The notes beneath the pieces are model-generated. The model saw only the letters and a program-made list of their open reading frames with translations. It was not told the DNA's origin and did no database searches. The position numbers and the translations under genes are program-made. This document shows, piece after piece, positions 12,630 to 22,735 of a stretch of 64,000 nucleotides of DNA. How positions within the stretch are numbered: the first letter of the stretch is position 1; the number at the start of each line of letters is the position of its first letter. The stretch comes from Pantoea sp. alder81 (GTDB taxonomy: Bacteria; Pseudomonadota; Gammaproteobacteria; Enterobacterales; Enterobacteriaceae), in NCBI RefSeq assembly GCF_020179835.1, contig NZ_JAIUDA010000002.1, positions 682,001 to 746,000 on the forward strand. The letters run 5' to 3'.

Positions 12630-12785
12630 ACTCTTTGCTTACTCATCAAAAGTGGCGCTGGCATCCTGCACTGTTGCAGCAAACACACCACATGAATTCA
12701 AGGGAAGGATAAAAAACCTTGTAAACTATGCTGTCATTATCAAATAAGCAGCACTTTTATGGGGTTTTTTACTCCTTTCTATAAC

Positions 12786-12807
12786 CTTTTGTCAACTTTG
12801 ACAAAAG
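12786..12807. repeat. Perfect 22-bp dyad in the nuo upstream region
   Basis: CTTTTGTCAA, two bases, then TTGACAAAAG: 10-bp arms with no mismatch. It places a TTGACA hexamer on both strands. It could be an operator or an overlap of outward promoters; the sequence does not show which protein would bind it. Confidence 0.6.
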
Positions 12808-12972
12808 CATCCAAACATTAATTAACACCCGTAGCATATTATTAACAAACGAACCCCATGATACCAGCTAAATCGCTTCAGTTTGTGAGGTTAATTTTAG
12901 TGTAGCGGGTATTCACATGCATGGATCGTGCATTTAACAATCATATTTTGACAGGTCTTACGGGGATTTCCC

Positions 12973-12996
12973 CCCCCTTATAGGGGGTATTTTTTT
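12973..12996 (+). terminator. Terminator-like hairpin on the plus strand with no matching gene
   Basis: CCCCC, loop TTATA, GGGGG, then TATTTTTTT on the plus strand. The stem is short but followed by a clean T run. Both flanking genes (nuoA, lrhA) lie on the minus strand, so this would end a plus-strand transcript that is not annotated. It may also be a chance G/C run. Confidence 0.35.
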
Positions 12997-13186
12997 GATC
13001 CAGGACACATAATGGTGTTTTTTGCTGTAAAAAGCGGCGATCGGCATTGGCAAATGCCCAGGGAAAGATGGCACGGAATGATAAAGAAGTTCCACTTTGA
13101 GCAAAAATGGAACAACTTCCATTTTTCAGGAAGGCAGGAAAATTATTGATCGTGAATCACGTCAGAAAGGGTGAGATAAAATGCAT

Positions 13187-13223
13187 AAAAAAAGCCTTAG
13201 CTGATGTTTATCAGTCTAAGGCT
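13187..13223 (-). terminator. Rho-independent terminator of lrhA
   Basis: On the minus strand AGCCTTAG pairs with CTAAGGCT (13193-13200 with 13216-13223). The inner arms CTGAT/ATCAG extend the stem, with one bulged base and a 4-base loop. Seven T follow on the minus strand. It lies 67 bp after the lrhA stop. Confidence 0.9.
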
Positions 13224-13289
13224 CATTTTAATAAGTTTTAACAATTACCCGCTATTCCAATGCGAAGGAATAACCGGCTATTGCTGACC

Positions 13290-14213
13290 TTACTCTTCGT
13301 CATCCAGCAGCAGAGTGCCATCTGGATTTGCCGTCAGATTGTAAGGATCGTTGGTCGACTGCATCGCGTTGAAGATCGCCAGCGCCAACTCATTATCACT
13401 GTCTGGATTGCGACACAGCAGGTACTGAGTATCCGGCAATACCGGCAGACCCTCTGCTGCACCCATCACACGCAGCTCTGGGCTCATCATCTCAACCGGA
13501 CGTGCTGTGACACCCAGACCCGCTTTCACTGCCGCACGCACTGCTGCCAGCGTTGATGCAACATACGAAATGCGCCATGGGATACCGGCTTCATTCAGGT
13601 GATCGATTGCCATGTCACGGTACGGGCTAGGCTCATCCAGCAGCACCAATGGAATGGCTTCACCGCGCTGGAAGATGTAATCCGCAGCACAGTACCAAAG
13701 CGTCGGTGAGGTACGCAGGACCTGATAGGTGAAATTACCAGGACTGGACGTGGTGACAACCAGATCAACCTCACCCTGATTCAACATTTCCATCATGAAC
13801 GGGTTGCGTTTAACGCGCACGTCAATGGCCAGCTTCGGATATACCGACGTTACGCGATTAAGCAGGAACGGCAGAATGGTATCGGAAGTGTCATCGGAGG
13901 CGCCAATAGTCAGTACGCCCTGGATGTTGCTGTACATTAAAGAAGTGCAGGCTTCGTCATTGAAACGCAGGATCTTTCTGGCATAGCCGAGCAACTGGAT
14001 GCCATGCTCCGTCAACAGTTTATTACGTCCATGTCTGGCAAACAGCTCTTTACCTACCAATTGTTCCAGACGCTGCATCTGCTGACTTACTGCGGATTGC
14101 GTTCTGCATACTGCCGCAGCCGCCGCCGCAAAAGTATTCAAGTCAGCAACAGCAACGAAGGTACGCAGCAGATCGAGGTCGAGATTGAGTATCGGACGAT
14201 TTGCATTAGTCAT
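13290..14213 (-). CDS. lrhA: LysR-family transcriptional regulator LrhA (PecT/HexA type)
   Basis: LysR-type DNA-binding regulator. In E. coli LrhA represses flhDC motility genes; the orthologues PecT and HexA control virulence and exoenzymes in soft-rot bacteria, and related proteins act in Pantoea. The 307 residues start with a winged helix-turn-helix ([20 protein letters not shown] and [14 protein letters not shown], residues about 13-55). An effector-binding domain follows, then an acidic tail LLLDDEE. Gene order nuo-lrhA-alaA is conserved. It has its own terminator downstream and a long upstream gap. Confidence 0.95.
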   Translation of the reverse strand: MTNANRPILNLDLDLLRTFVAVADLNTFAAAAAAVCRTQSAVSQQMQRLEQLVGKELFARHGRNKLLTEHGIQLLGYARKILRFNDEACTSLMYSNIQGVLTIGASDDTSDTILPFLLNRVTSVYPKLAIDVRVKRNPFMMEMLNQGEVDLVVTTSSPGNFTYQVLRTSPTLWYCAADYIFQRGEAIPLVLLDEPSPYRDMAIDHLNEAGIPWRISYVASTLAAVRAAVKAGLGVTARPVEMMSPELRVMGAAEGLPVLPDTQYLLCRNPDSDNELALAIFNAMQSTNDPYNLTANPDGTLLLDDEE

Positions 14214-15180
14214 GTTTTTTCTTCACTTATAAGATTTTTTAAAACTACTACCCTGGTGTATTACCCTACTTATCAAATAGATAAGAGGTAATGGTGCTTA
14301 ATGACAGCCCTGTGTGGAGCTGTCATGAAAAAATCGTGTCAGGCGGATGCTGACGGATACGTCACTCTGTAATCAGAGGCGCGCCGTCTATATAAGACAG
14401 AACAACTTCGGGTCCGAAGACGTATGTCGCACAGGTGCTGGAAGCTGCGTAGTTGTCTAGTTTCCCGCGAAAACGACCTGCGGGTCAAAAAGAGATAACA
14501 TCATGTTATGCTGATGCGAAGCGGTAAAGTGCATCAAATAATAAATTATACTTAATCATTTTTACGCTTTAAAGGGAAATGTTTTTGATCAAATCATCGC
14601 ATTTTTTGACCAAATCCCTTTTCCGCCACATCCTGCCACAACGCTGCTCATTTTTTAACCCCCCCAGGTTCTTAAACTACAGCAGCAGCGTTAAAGTTAC
14701 AGTGTAAATGCTATTTAAGCCGCGGTTGTTACCATAAGAGGTCACTTCACAGCGCTTAATGCTGTCGCCTTAAACTGAATAAGAATGCGTGACATTTGCT
14801 GGCACCAGCCATGGCTGCAAACCCTCTGTACACTTCTTCGACATCCAACAAGATTCCTTTAACTATTTCATCAGGTCGCTAATGATTTTTTATGCAGGAT
14901 GTAAATAAAAAATTTCTTAATGACCTCCAGTACCTATGGATTAGAGACTTTACAGTGTTCCCTCTGGAGGGCAGCATTTTATATTACCACAATGAACACA
15001 ACTGGAGTTATCAACCAGATTAACCCTCGGACATTGCGTTTTAAGCCACCCACGGCGGGAATCATTGGCAAACGCGCCAAAACCTAAAGCCGCCCTTCTT
15101 TTGTTACATTGAGAGGAGTAAATTGGTCGGGTTTGTTTTTGGTGGCAGGTTAAAGGACTCTGCCCGTTAAGGCGGTAATA
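14214..15180. other. 967-bp gene-poor gap between lrhA and alaA
   Basis: AT-rich divergent region expected to hold the lrhA promoter and a long lrhA leader (E. coli lrhA also has a long leader) and the alaA promoter. An inverted repeat ATGACAGC/GCTGTCAT with a 10-base loop lies at 14301-14326, about 90 bp before lrhA on its strand. A 43-codon open frame beginning ATG at 14892 and ending at 15023 has no visible Shine-Dalgarno and is recorded only as a possibility. No tRNA or recognised small RNA was seen. Confidence 0.5.
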
Positions 15181-16398
15181 ATGAATTTTCAAATTGATAA
15201 ATCCGGCAAGCTGGAAAATGTCTGTTATGACATCCGCGGTCCGGTACTGAAAGAAGCTAAACGTCTGGAAGAAGAAGGCAATAAAGTTCTCAAACTGAAC
15301 ATCGGCAACCCAGCCCCGTTTGGTTTCGAGGCGCCTGATGAAATTCTGGTAGACGTGATTCGCAACCTGCCGAGTTCGCAAGGCTATTGTGATTCAAAAG
15401 GGCTGTATTCGGCGCGTAAAGCCATTATGCAGCACTACCAGGCGCGAGATATGCGCGATGTTACCGTCGAAGATATCTATATTGGTAACGGTGTTTCTGA
15501 ACTGATTGTGCAAGCGATGCAAGCATTGCTGAACAGCGGCGACGAGATGCTGGTGCCTGCGCCGGACTATCCGTTATGGACGGCGGCCGTTTCGCTGTCG
15601 AGCGGAAAAGCCGTGCACTATCTGTGTGATGAGTCTGCGGGTTGGTTCCCGGATTTGGATGATATCCGCAGTAAGATCACCCCGCGCACGCGTGGCATTG
15701 TGATCATCAACCCGAACAACCCAACGGGTGCGGTTTACAGCAAAGAACTGCTGATGGAAGTGGTGGAGATTGCACGCCAGCACAACCTGATCATTTTCGC
15801 TGATGAAATCTACGACAAGATTTTGTATGACGAATCGCAACACCATTCGATTGCGGCACTGGCGCCGGACCTGCTGACCGTGACCTTCAATGGCCTGTCT
15901 AAAACCTACCGTGTTGCGGGTTTCCGTCAGGGCTGGATGGTGTTAAACGGTCCAAAGAAACATGCCAAGGGCTATATTGAAGGGCTGGAAATGCTGGCGT
16001 CGATGCGTTTGTGCGCCAACGTGCCTGCTCAGCATGCGATTCAAACGGCGTTAGGTGGCTATCAAAGCATCAGCGAGTTTATTGCACCTGGCGGTCGTTT
16101 GTATGAACAACGTCAACGTGCCTGGGAATTGATCAACGATATTCCCGGCGTCAGCTGCGTGAAACCGCAAGGTGCCTTGTACATGTTCCCGCGCATCGAT
16201 CCAAAGAAATTCAACATCTTTGACGATCAGAAAATGGTGCTGGATTTCCTGTTACAAGAGAAAGTGCTGCTGGTTCAGGGTACTGCCTTTAACTGGCCAT
16301 GGCCGGATCACGTGCGCATCGTCACCTTGCCACGTGTCGATGACCTGGAAATGGCGATCAATAAATTTGGCCGCTTCCTGCAAGGTTATCGTCAGTAG
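15181..16398 (+). CDS. alaA: Alanine transaminase AlaA
   Basis: PLP-dependent fold-type I aminotransferase making alanine from pyruvate with glutamate as donor. The 405 residues equal E. coli AlaA (formerly YfbQ). Visible motifs are IINPNNPTGAVY, the PLP aspartate in IIFADEIYDKI near residue 208, and the Schiff-base lysine in NGLSKTYRVAGFRQGW near residue 240. AAGGCGG lies 5 bp before the ATG. It diverges from lrhA and is followed by yfbR. Confidence 0.97.
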   Translation: MNFQIDKSGKLENVCYDIRGPVLKEAKRLEEEGNKVLKLNIGNPAPFGFEAPDEILVDVIRNLPSSQGYCDSKGLYSARKAIMQHYQARDMRDVTVEDIYIGNGVSELIVQAMQALLNSGDEMLVPAPDYPLWTAAVSLSSGKAVHYLCDESAGWFPDLDDIRSKITPRTRGIVIINPNNPTGAVYSKELLMEVVEIARQHNLIIFADEIYDKILYDESQHHSIAALAPDLLTVTFNGLSKTYRVAGFRQGWMVLNGPKKHAKGYIEGLEMLASMRLCANVPAQHAIQTALGGYQSISEFIAPGGRLYEQRQRAWELINDIPGVSCVKPQGALYMFPRIDPKKFNIFDDQKMVLDFLLQEKVLLVQGTAFNWPWPDHVRIVTLPRVDDLEMAINKFGRFLQGYRQ

Positions 16399-16402
16399 CC
16401 TG

Positions 16403-16436
16403 ACACGCATGCAACCTGAAGTATGAAGGGTATATA
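16403..16436. repeat. Half-copy of the palindromic intergenic repeat family
   Basis: The segment with CATGCAACCTGAAGTATGA followed by AGGGTATA directly after alaA matches one end of the approximately 120-bp palindromic element seen elsewhere in this window (34821-34940, 41022-41144, 61102-61220, 62686-62780). Only this end is present, so it is a decayed or truncated copy. Confidence 0.55.
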
Positions 16437-16448
16437 CTGTTTTCATCT

Positions 16449-16470
16449 CGGGGAAGGCTCTCCTTCCCCG
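16449..16470. repeat. Perfect hairpin between alaA and yfbR
   Basis: CGGGGAAGG, loop CTCT, CCTTCCCCG: 9-bp arms without mismatch, 51 bp after alaA and 22 bp before yfbR. No T run follows on either strand, so it may act as an mRNA stability or processing hairpin, or as a weak alaA terminator. Confidence 0.65.
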
Positions 16471-16491
16471 CCGTGAGAACAGGAACCGTTT

Positions 16492-17091
16492 ATGACCCGT
16501 AGCCATTTTTTTGCCCACCTCTCCCGTCTTAAACTGATCAATCGCTGGCCGCTGATGCGCAACGTGCGCACTGAAAACGTCTCTGAGCACAGTCTTCAGG
16601 TGGCGATGGTTGCCCATGCACTGGCGATCATTAAGAACAAGAAATTCAATGGCAATCTGAACGCCGAACGTATTGCGATGCTGGCGCTGTATCACGATGC
16701 CAGCGAAGTCCTGACCGGCGACTTGCCTACTCCGGTGAAGTATTACAACGCGCAAATTGCCCATGAATATAAAAAGATCGAAAAGATCGCCCAGCAGAAA
16801 CTGATCGAGATGTTGCCTCCAGAATTACAGGATGCTTACCGTCCGTTGATTGACGAGCATTTGCATAGCGAGAGCGAACAGGCGGTGGTGAAGCAGGCCG
16901 ACGCGCTATGCGCTTACGTGAAATGTCTGGAAGAGCTGTCAGCAGGGAATAACGAGTTTCTGATGGCTAAGGCACGTCTGGAGAAAACGCTGTCACAGCG
17001 CCGTTCACCCGAAATGGATTACTTTGTTGAGATATTCATTCCGAGCTTTAGCCTGTCTCTGGATGAAATTTCTCAGGATACCCCGTTATAA
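16492..17091 (+). CDS. yfbR: 5'-deoxynucleotidase YfbR (HD domain)
   Basis: Metal-dependent phosphohydrolase that removes phosphate from deoxyribonucleoside 5'-monophosphates, part of dNTP pool balance. The 199 residues match E. coli YfbR. The HD signature is present: His33 (VSEHSLQ), His68-Asp69 (LYHDASE) and Glu72, with a later Asp in [17 protein letters not shown] precedes the ATG by 5 bp. It converges on hxpA, with a shared hairpin just past the stop. Confidence 0.96.
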   Translation: MTRSHFFAHLSRLKLINRWPLMRNVRTENVSEHSLQVAMVAHALAIIKNKKFNGNLNAERIAMLALYHDASEVLTGDLPTPVKYYNAQIAHEYKKIEKIAQQKLIEMLPPELQDAYRPLIDEHLHSESEQAVVKQADALCAYVKCLEELSAGNNEFLMAKARLEKTLSQRRSPEMDYFVEIFIPSFSLSLDEISQDTPL

Positions 17092-17112
17092 AAAACGGGC
17101 CGTTATGGCCCG
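17090..17112 (-). terminator. Terminator of the yfbU-hxpA genes
   Basis: CGGGCC, 5-base loop, GGCCCG, followed on the minus strand by six T. It ends transcription from hxpA (stop at 17118). It overlaps the last two bases of yfbR and may also slow plus-strand transcription, though no T run exists on that side. Confidence 0.85.
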
Positions 17113-17117
17113 CTCAC

Positions 17118-17777
17118 TCATGCTTTGGCGGAAAGCGTAAACGTGCCACTTTCTGCACGCGAAACCACCAGCGGTTCCAGCGTTTTCACCCGCCAGCTGA
17201 CTTCATTCAGGCGCGGTGCATCGGTGGGCGCATTCACAGCCACCACGGCACTGCCCGCCTCCAGGCCAGCGATGATACCGGCGGGGGCATCTTCAACCAC
17301 GACGCATTCCGCTGCAGCCAGCCCAAGGCGCTCAGCACCCAGTAAATACGGCTCCGGGTTCGGTTTGCCCAATTTGATGTTTTCAGCGGTGATGAACACT
17401 TCTGGCATCGGTAGACCCGCGGCTTTGTGACGTGCGTGAGCCACCGGAATCGATCCTGAGGTCACAATAGCCCATGGAATGTTCAGCTCATTGAGCGTGG
17501 CGAGCAACGCCTTCGCCCCCGGAATCGCTTGCACGCCCTGCGTGTCTTCTGCTTCTAAACGCTCAAGCCAGAGAAACTCCGCCTGAATCGCCTCTTCAGA
17601 CTGACCCGCCATAAAATGGCTAAGTGAATTGATCGCCGGCTTACCGTGTATGAAGTTCAGGACTTCTTCCGCCGCAATACCCTGGCGCTCGCCCCACAGT
17701 GACCATGCGCGGATCACCGCAGGTAATGAATCCACCAACGTACCGTCCAAATCAAACAGAAAACCCCTGTACTTCAC
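17118..17777 (-). CDS. hxpA: HAD-superfamily hexitol/sugar phosphatase
   Basis: Small HAD phosphatase orthologous to E. coli HxpA (YfbT), which dephosphorylates sugar phosphates and hexitol phosphates. The 219 residues carry all four motifs: FLFDLDGTLVDS (Asp9, Asp11), IVTSGSIPVA, a lysine in IKLGKPNPEPYL, and VVVEDAPAGI. A C1-type cap domain lies between motifs I and II. It lies 14 bp after yfbU and is likely cotranscribed with it. Confidence 0.94.
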   Translation of the reverse strand: MKYRGFLFDLDGTLVDSLPAVIRAWSLWGERQGIAAEEVLNFIHGKPAINSLSHFMAGQSEEAIQAEFLWLERLEAEDTQGVQAIPGAKALLATLNELNIPWAIVTSGSIPVAHARHKAAGLPMPEVFITAENIKLGKPNPEPYLLGAERLGLAAAECVVVEDAPAGIIAGLEAGSAVVAVNAPTDAPRLNEVSWRVKTLEPLVVSRAESGTFTLSAKA

Positions 17778-17791
17778 ACGTCGCTCCTTAT

Positions 17792-18286
17792 TCAGGCATT
17801 GAGAATCTGCGCGATTTCATTCGCGCTAAGATGATACTGACGCGGACAAGTGTGCCACACCGCCAGCATACGTTGGTATTTTTCCCACATCGGCGTCTGC
17901 GCATTGAAGCCGTGCGTACCAGAATCAAAGTGGGTGTAGCGCCCTTCCACGTTCACCATGAAACGCACATAGCCGAGATAGCGCGCTTCGGTGGCCGCAT
18001 CAAAGCCGAGAAATGCCAGACGGCGCTCTCCAAGGTTATGGGTTTCTTTGAGGTTCGACCAGGAAACATGCAGCGCATGGTGCATTTCCATGATGTCGAT
18101 GAGCTGGCGGCAGGTGGCTTCCGTTAACTCGCCAAACTCTTTGTCGAGTTCGCGCAGTTGCAAGCCGTAACCTCGCTCGATGATGGTCTGATAACGACGA
18201 TAGCGCTCGGCATTTTCCGGCTCCAGCATCGCCATCATTTTGTATTGGTTAGAGAGGATCAGTCGTTGTGCATGGGTCATTTCCAC
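17792..18286 (-). CDS. yfbU: YfbU family protein (UPF0304)
   Basis: Conserved 164-residue protein of unknown molecular role, very close to E. coli YfbU along its full length ([18 protein letters not shown], then [18 protein letters not shown]). It is mostly helical and has no signal peptide or membrane segment. E. coli YfbU has been linked to cell death phenotypes, but I infer nothing further. A 151-bp gap separates it from yfbV; hxpA follows closely. Confidence 0.94.
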   Translation of the reverse strand: MEMTHAQRLILSNQYKMMAMLEPENAERYRRYQTIIERGYGLQLRELDKEFGELTEATCRQLIDIMEMHHALHVSWSNLKETHNLGERRLAFLGFDAATEARYLGYVRFMVNVEGRYTHFDSGTHGFNAQTPMWEKYQRMLAVWHTCPRQYHLSANEIAQILNA

Positions 18287-18437
18287 GGTTCACTCCCGGG
18301 CCATCACGGCCGCTTAAGATTTAAACAATGGATAAATGATTACACAAGGAAAGCGATGCGTGTTTGCCCGCATCACTTTTCTTTGATTTGAGCCCGGTTA
18401 CTGCACACATTCTCTGGCAGTAAAAGGGTATGTTCGA

Positions 18438-18890
18438 TCAAAGATCGTCGAGGAAGGTACGATCGAGCTGTTTGAAAGCACGCTTTAATACATCGGCCAG
18501 TGCCTGATAAGTCGGCTTGCCGTCGACGGGGGCGATCGCCTGTCCCGCTTCTTCGAGTTTTGCGCGCACTTCGTGGAACCAGTGCAGCAATGTCGGCGGT
18601 AAAGGCGTGATTGAGCGTTTGCCCAGCCACCACAATCCCTGCATTGGCAAACTACAGGCAAACAGTGCGGTAGCGATGGCCGGCCCCAGTTGTCCGCCCA
18701 TGGCGATTTGCCACGTCAGAGTGAATATCGCCAGCGGCGGCATAAAACGGATGGCAAAACGCGTTGCCGTCACCACCCGGTTTTCCGGGAACATCGGTGC
18801 CAGACGCTTATCGGCTGGCCAGGTCTTCATGTAACGCTGACCGTTCTGGAATAAACCAAACCAGCCGGGATTGCTTGTGTCATTCGCCAT
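18438..18890 (-). CDS. yfbV: YfbV family terminus macrodomain insulation protein
   Basis: Inner membrane protein of the UPF0208 family. In E. coli, YfbV helps keep the Ter macrodomain insulated. The 150-residue protein has two membrane segments around residues 38-85 ([20 protein letters not shown] and the following [16 protein letters not shown]), then a cytoplasmic tail ending [15 protein letters not shown], which is nearly identical to E. coli. I start at ATG 18888-18890, preceded by TTGAGG at 7 bp, not at the in-frame TTG 12 bp upstream. Confidence 0.93.
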   Translation of the reverse strand: MANDTSNPGWFGLFQNGQRYMKTWPADKRLAPMFPENRVVTATRFAIRFMPPLAIFTLTWQIAMGGQLGPAIATALFACSLPMQGLWWLGKRSITPLPPTLLHWFHEVRAKLEEAGQAIAPVDGKPTYQALADVLKRAFKQLDRTFLDDL

Positions 18891-19229
18891 GATAGACCTC
18901 AACTAATTCTGTAATGATTAAAATAAAATGATAACTACACAACTTTACGTCACATCCTTCAAAAGATTTTGTCTTTGCGAGTGACAGTGGGTATTCTGAC
19001 GCCGTTTTAGCAACATTACCGGAAGCTTCAGCTCAATAAAAGAGCGGTTCAGAGCCATGTTTCGCTAAGCAGAATTCAAAAATCTGCGTAAAATTACCGA
19101 AATTTTTTTGCATGTCGGTCTCTTTTTGACTACCGCATGATGTTAATCATTAATCTACCAGCATTCATGGGCTACGCTGTTAGTCTGATTGCGTTATTTT
19201 TAGCCACTCTTTAATCAATAGGTACTTCC
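18891..19229. promoter_or_regulatory. Divergent promoter region between yfbV and ackA
   Basis: A 339-bp AT-rich gap with no open frame of note. Toward ackA, TTGACT (19126-19131) with CATTAA about 16 bp downstream is a plausible sigma-70 promoter about 75 bp before the start codon. The following ATGTTAATCATTAATC is rich in ArcA-like TTAAT motifs. Promoter assignment is inference from spacing only. Confidence 0.4.
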
Positions 19230-20432
19230 ATGTCAACGAAGTTAGTACTGGTTCTGAACTGCGGCAGCTCCTCCCTTAAGTTTGCCATCCTCAATCCAGC
19301 CACCGGTGACGAATATCTGTCAGGTCTGGCGGAGTGTTTCCATTTACCAGAAGCGCGTATCAAATGGAAACTGGAAGGCAGCAAACAAGAAGCACCTCTG
19401 GGTGCAGGTGCAGCGCACAGTGAAGCGCTGAACTTCATTGTTAAAACTATTCTGGCACAAAAACCAGAGCTTTCGGCACAAATCGCTGCAATCGGCCATC
19501 GTATCGTTCACGGCGGCGAGCAGCTGACAAAATCAGTCATCATCGATGAATCGGTGATTCAGGGCATTAAAGATGCTTCTTCTTTTGCTCCACTGCATAA
19601 CCCGGCACATCTGATCGGTATCGATGAGGCATTGAAGAACTTCCCTCATCTGTCAGATAAGAATGTGGCGGTTTTTGATACGGCATTCCATCAGACTATG
19701 CCGGAAGAGTCTTATCTTTATGCTCTGCCGTACAAACTGTACAAAGAGCACGGCGTTCGTCGCTACGGCGCACACGGCACCAGCCACTTCTATGTGACGC
19801 AGGAAGCCGCCAAAATGCTGAACAAGCCGGTCAATGAACTGAACATCATCACTTGCCACCTCGGCAACGGCGGTTCAGTTTCTGCTATCCGCAACGGCCT
19901 GTGCGTCGATACGTCAATGGGCCTGACGCCATTAGAAGGTCTGGTGATGGGCACCCGCAGTGGTGATATCGACCCGGCTATCGTGTTCTTCCTGCATGAC
20001 ACCCTCGGTATGAGCGTGGATGCGATCAACAAGCTGCTGACTAAAGAGTCTGGCCTGTTGGGTCTGACCGAAGTCACCAGCGACTGCCGCTACGTTGAAG
20101 ATAACTACGCGACCAAAGAAGATGCTAAGCGTGCAATGGACGTGTTCTGCCATCGTCTGGCGAAATACATCGGCAGCTACACCGCGCTGATGGAAGGTCG
20201 TCTGGATGCCGTGGTATTCACCGGTGGTATCGGTGAGAACGCAGCGATGGTGCGTGAGCTGGCGCTGGCGAAACTGGGTCTGCTGGGCTTTGAAGTGGAT
20301 CACGAGCGCAACCTTGCTGCTCGCTTCGGTAAGTCAGGCTTCATTAACAAAGAGGGCACCCGCCCGGCCGTGGTGATCCCAACCAACGAAGAGTTGGTTA
20401 TCGCCCAGGACGCCGCGCGTTTGACCGCTTAA
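19230..20432 (+). CDS. ackA: Acetate kinase
   Basis: Converts acetyl phosphate and ADP to acetate and ATP in the Pta-AckA overflow pathway, and so also sets acetyl-phosphate levels. The 400 residues match the ASKHA-fold family: [14 protein letters not shown] at the N-terminus, [41 protein letters not shown] and the adenosine-site [14 protein letters not shown]. It forms an operon with pta 73 bp downstream, with a terminator-like hairpin in between. Confidence 0.99.
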   Translation: MSTKLVLVLNCGSSSLKFAILNPATGDEYLSGLAECFHLPEARIKWKLEGSKQEAPLGAGAAHSEALNFIVKTILAQKPELSAQIAAIGHRIVHGGEQLTKSVIIDESVIQGIKDASSFAPLHNPAHLIGIDEALKNFPHLSDKNVAVFDTAFHQTMPEESYLYALPYKLYKEHGVRRYGAHGTSHFYVTQEAAKMLNKPVNELNIITCHLGNGGSVSAIRNGLCVDTSMGLTPLEGLVMGTRSGDIDPAIVFFLHDTLGMSVDAINKLLTKESGLLGLTEVTSDCRYVEDNYATKEDAKRAMDVFCHRLAKYIGSYTALMEGRLDAVVFTGGIGENAAMVRELALAKLGLLGFEVDHERNLAARFGKSGFINKEGTRPAVVIPTNEELVIAQDAARLTA

Positions 20433-20442
20433 ATACACTTCT

Positions 20443-20473
20443 CTCCGTCAGCTCAGGCTGACGGAGTTGTTTT
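20443..20473 (+). terminator. Terminator or attenuator hairpin between ackA and pta
   Basis: CTCCGTCAG, 6-base loop, CTGACGGAG, then TTGTTTT. The 9-bp stem is perfect. It starts 11 bp after the ackA stop and would reduce but probably not abolish read-through into pta. Confidence 0.8.
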
Positions 20474-20505
20474 GGCTAGTCTGCAACACCTGAGAGGTTT
20501 TTATA

Positions 20506-22650
20506 GTGTCACGTACAATCATGCTCATCCCCACCGGCACCAGCGTCGGCCTGACCAGCGTCAGCCTCGGCGTGATCCGTGCCATGGAGCGCAAAGGCGT
20601 TCGCCTGAGCGTGTTCAAGCCAATTGCCCAGCCACGTGCGGGCGGCGATGCGCCAGATCAGACCACCACCATCATCCGTAAAAACTCCGCGATCCCTGCT
20701 GCTGAACCGCTGCAGATGTCACGCGTTGAGTCACTGCTCGGTTCGAACCAGCAAGACGTGTTGATGGAAGAGATCATTGCTAACTACCACGCCAATGCGC
20801 AAGACGCGGAAGTGGTGTTGGTTGAAGGTCTGGTACCAACCCGTAAGCATCAGTTCGCTTCTTCGCTGAACTATGAAATCGCCAAGACCCTGAATGCGGA
20901 AATCGTGTTTGTGACGGCGCTGGGTAACGATTCTCCGGCTCAGTTGAAAGAACGTATTGAAGTCACGCAGAGCAGCTTTGGTGGCAGCAAGAACAAGAAC
21001 ATTACCGGCGTAATCATTAACAAGCTGAACGCGCCAGTGGATGAGCAGGGTCGTACGCGCCCGGACCTGTCCGAAATTTTTGATGATTCGAACAAAGCGA
21101 GCATCGCCAATATCGATCCTAAGCAGCTGTTTGCTAACAGTCCGCTGCCGATTTTGGGCTGTGTGCCATGGAGCTTCGATCTGATTGCGACGCGTGCCAT
21201 CGATATGTGCCGCCATCTGAATGCAGAGATCATTAACGAAGGTGAGATCCAGACGCGCCGCGTGAAATCTGTGACGTTCTGCGCACGTAGCATTCCGCAC
21301 ATGCTGGAGCACTTCCGTCCGGGTTCACTGCTGGTGACGTCAGCTGACCGTCCAGATGTATTGGTCGCAGCCTGTCTGGCCGCAATGAACGGTATTGAGA
21401 TCGGTGCCGTGTTGCTGACCGGTGGTTATCAGATTGAAGCACCGATCGCGCGTCTGTGTGAGCGTGCCTTCCAGACTGGCCTGCCGGTGTTTATGGTGAA
21501 GACCAATACCTGGCAGACTTCGCTGAGTCTGCAGAGCTTTAACCTGGAAGTGCCTGCGGATGATACGCAGCGTATTGAGAAGGTGCAGGAGTATGTGGCC
21601 AGCTTTATCGATGCCGATTGGGTGGAATCACTCACCGCCACCTCCGAGCGTAGCCGTCGCCTGTCTCCACCAGCCTTCCGTTATCAGCTGACTGAGCTGG
21701 CACGTAAAGCGGGCAAACGTATTGTACTGCCAGAAGGCGACGAGCCGCGTACCGTGAAAGCGGCGGCGATCTGTGCCGAGCGCGGTATTGCGTCATGCGT
21801 GCTGTTGGGTAATCCGGATGAGATCCAGCGTGTCGCTGCTGCTCAGGGTGTGGTACTGGGCCAGGGCATTGAGATTGTCGATCCAGAGGTGGTGCGCGAG
21901 AACTATGTGCCACGTTTGGTTGAGCTGCGTAAGAGCAAGGGCATGACCGAAGTGGTCGCGCAGGAGCAACTGGAAGATAACGTGATGCTCGGCACCATGA
22001 TGCTGGAGCGTGGCGAGGTAGATGGCTTGGTTTCGGGTGCTGTGCATACCACCGCCAATACCATTCGTCCGCCGTTGCAGTTGATCAAGACCGCACCGAA
22101 CAGTTCACTGGTGTCTTCGGTGTTCTTTATGCTGCTGCCTGAGCAGGTGCTGGTGTACGGTGACTGTGCGATTAACCCGGATCCGAATCCAGAACAGTTG
22201 GCAGAGATCGCTATTCAGTCTGCAGATTCTGCTAAGGCCTTTGGTATCGATCCGCGCGTGGCGATGATTTCTTACTCAACCGGTAACTCCGGTGCGGGTA
22301 GCGATGTTGAGAAGGTGCGTGAAGCGACGCGTATCGCTCAGGAGAAACGTCCTGACCTGGTGATCGATGGTCCGTTGCAGTATGACGCCGCGATTATGGA
22401 AGATGTGGCGAAATCGAAAGCGCCAAACTCAGCGGTTGCAGGTCGCGCTACTGTGTTTATCTTCCCGGATCTGAACACCGGTAACACCACTTATAAGGCG
22501 GTACAGCGTTCGGCAGACCTGATTTCTATCGGGCCGATGCTGCAGGGTATGCGCAAGCCGGTGAACGATCTGTCACGTGGCGCATTGGTGGATGACATTG
22601 TTTATACCATCGCACTGACGGCGATTCAGTCACAGCAAGCGGAAGGCTAA
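20506..22650 (+). CDS. pta: Phosphate acetyltransferase
   Basis: Interconverts acetyl-CoA and phosphate with acetyl phosphate and CoA. The 714-residue enterobacterial long form has an N-terminal P-loop-like domain ([18 protein letters not shown]), a middle DRTGG domain and a C-terminal catalytic PTA/PTB domain from about residue 390 ([14 protein letters not shown], then [16 protein letters not shown]). The start is GTG at 20506, with GAGAGG 8 bp upstream and the family N-terminus [11 protein letters not shown]-rich terminator follows. Confidence 0.98.
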   Translation: MSRTIMLIPTGTSVGLTSVSLGVIRAMERKGVRLSVFKPIAQPRAGGDAPDQTTTIIRKNSAIPAAEPLQMSRVESLLGSNQQDVLMEEIIANYHANAQDAEVVLVEGLVPTRKHQFASSLNYEIAKTLNAEIVFVTALGNDSPAQLKERIEVTQSSFGGSKNKNITGVIINKLNAPVDEQGRTRPDLSEIFDDSNKASIANIDPKQLFANSPLPILGCVPWSFDLIATRAIDMCRHLNAEIINEGEIQTRRVKSVTFCARSIPHMLEHFRPGSLLVTSADRPDVLVAACLAAMNGIEIGAVLLTGGYQIEAPIARLCERAFQTGLPVFMVKTNTWQTSLSLQSFNLEVPADDTQRIEKVQEYVASFIDADWVESLTATSERSRRLSPPAFRYQLTELARKAGKRIVLPEGDEPRTVKAAAICAERGIASCVLLGNPDEIQRVAAAQGVVLGQGIEIVDPEVVRENYVPRLVELRKSKGMTEVVAQEQLEDNVMLGTMMLERGEVDGLVSGAVHTTANTIRPPLQLIKTAPNSSLVSSVFFMLLPEQVLVYGDCAINPDPNPEQLAEIAIQSADSAKAFGIDPRVAMISYSTGNSGAGSDVEKVREATRIAQEKRPDLVIDGPLQYDAAIMEDVAKSKAPNSAVAGRATVFIFPDLNTGNTTYKAVQRSADLISIGPMLQGMRKPVNDLSRGALVDDIVYTIALTAIQSQQAEG

Positions 22651-22676
22651 TTTCTTTTTCTTGCCGCTGAATGTGA

Positions 22677-22711
22677 AGAGCATGAGGGTTAGACCTTGTG
22701 CTCTTTTTTTT
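22677..22711 (+). terminator. Rho-independent terminator of ackA-pta
   Basis: AGAGCA and TGCTCT pair, with an inner AGG/CCT stem across a TG/TG internal loop, followed by a run of T to 22711. It lies 27 bp past the pta stop. Confidence 0.85.
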
Positions 22712-22735
22712 GCTTTAAGATTGGTGGGTGGTGAA

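Larger units (their letters stand above)
12630..13186. promoter_or_regulatory. Upstream regulatory region of the nuo operon
   Basis: AT-rich, gene-free stretch between nuoA and the lrhA terminator. On the minus strand, TGTTAATTAA (12818-12827) and TGTTAATAAT (12838-12847) resemble ArcA-P half sites, which fits the known ArcA control of nuo in E. coli, although their 20-bp spacing is not the usual 11-bp period. A minus-strand TTGACA lies at 12790-12795, inside a 22-bp dyad, without a clear -10. Further upstream is an AT-rich hairpin with 10-bp arms AAAAATGGAA/TTCCATTTTT (13103-13126). No convincing small gene was seen. Promoter positions are inferred. Confidence 0.45.

Noticed and set aside
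14950..15381. 143-codon minus-strand frame overlapping the start of alaA
   Set aside because: Most of it is antisense to the conserved alaA N-terminus, with no ribosome binding site and no recognisable domain.
16429..16440. TATACT as a -10 box for yfbR
   Set aside because: No -35 at suitable distance, and the bases belong to the end of an intergenic repeat fragment.
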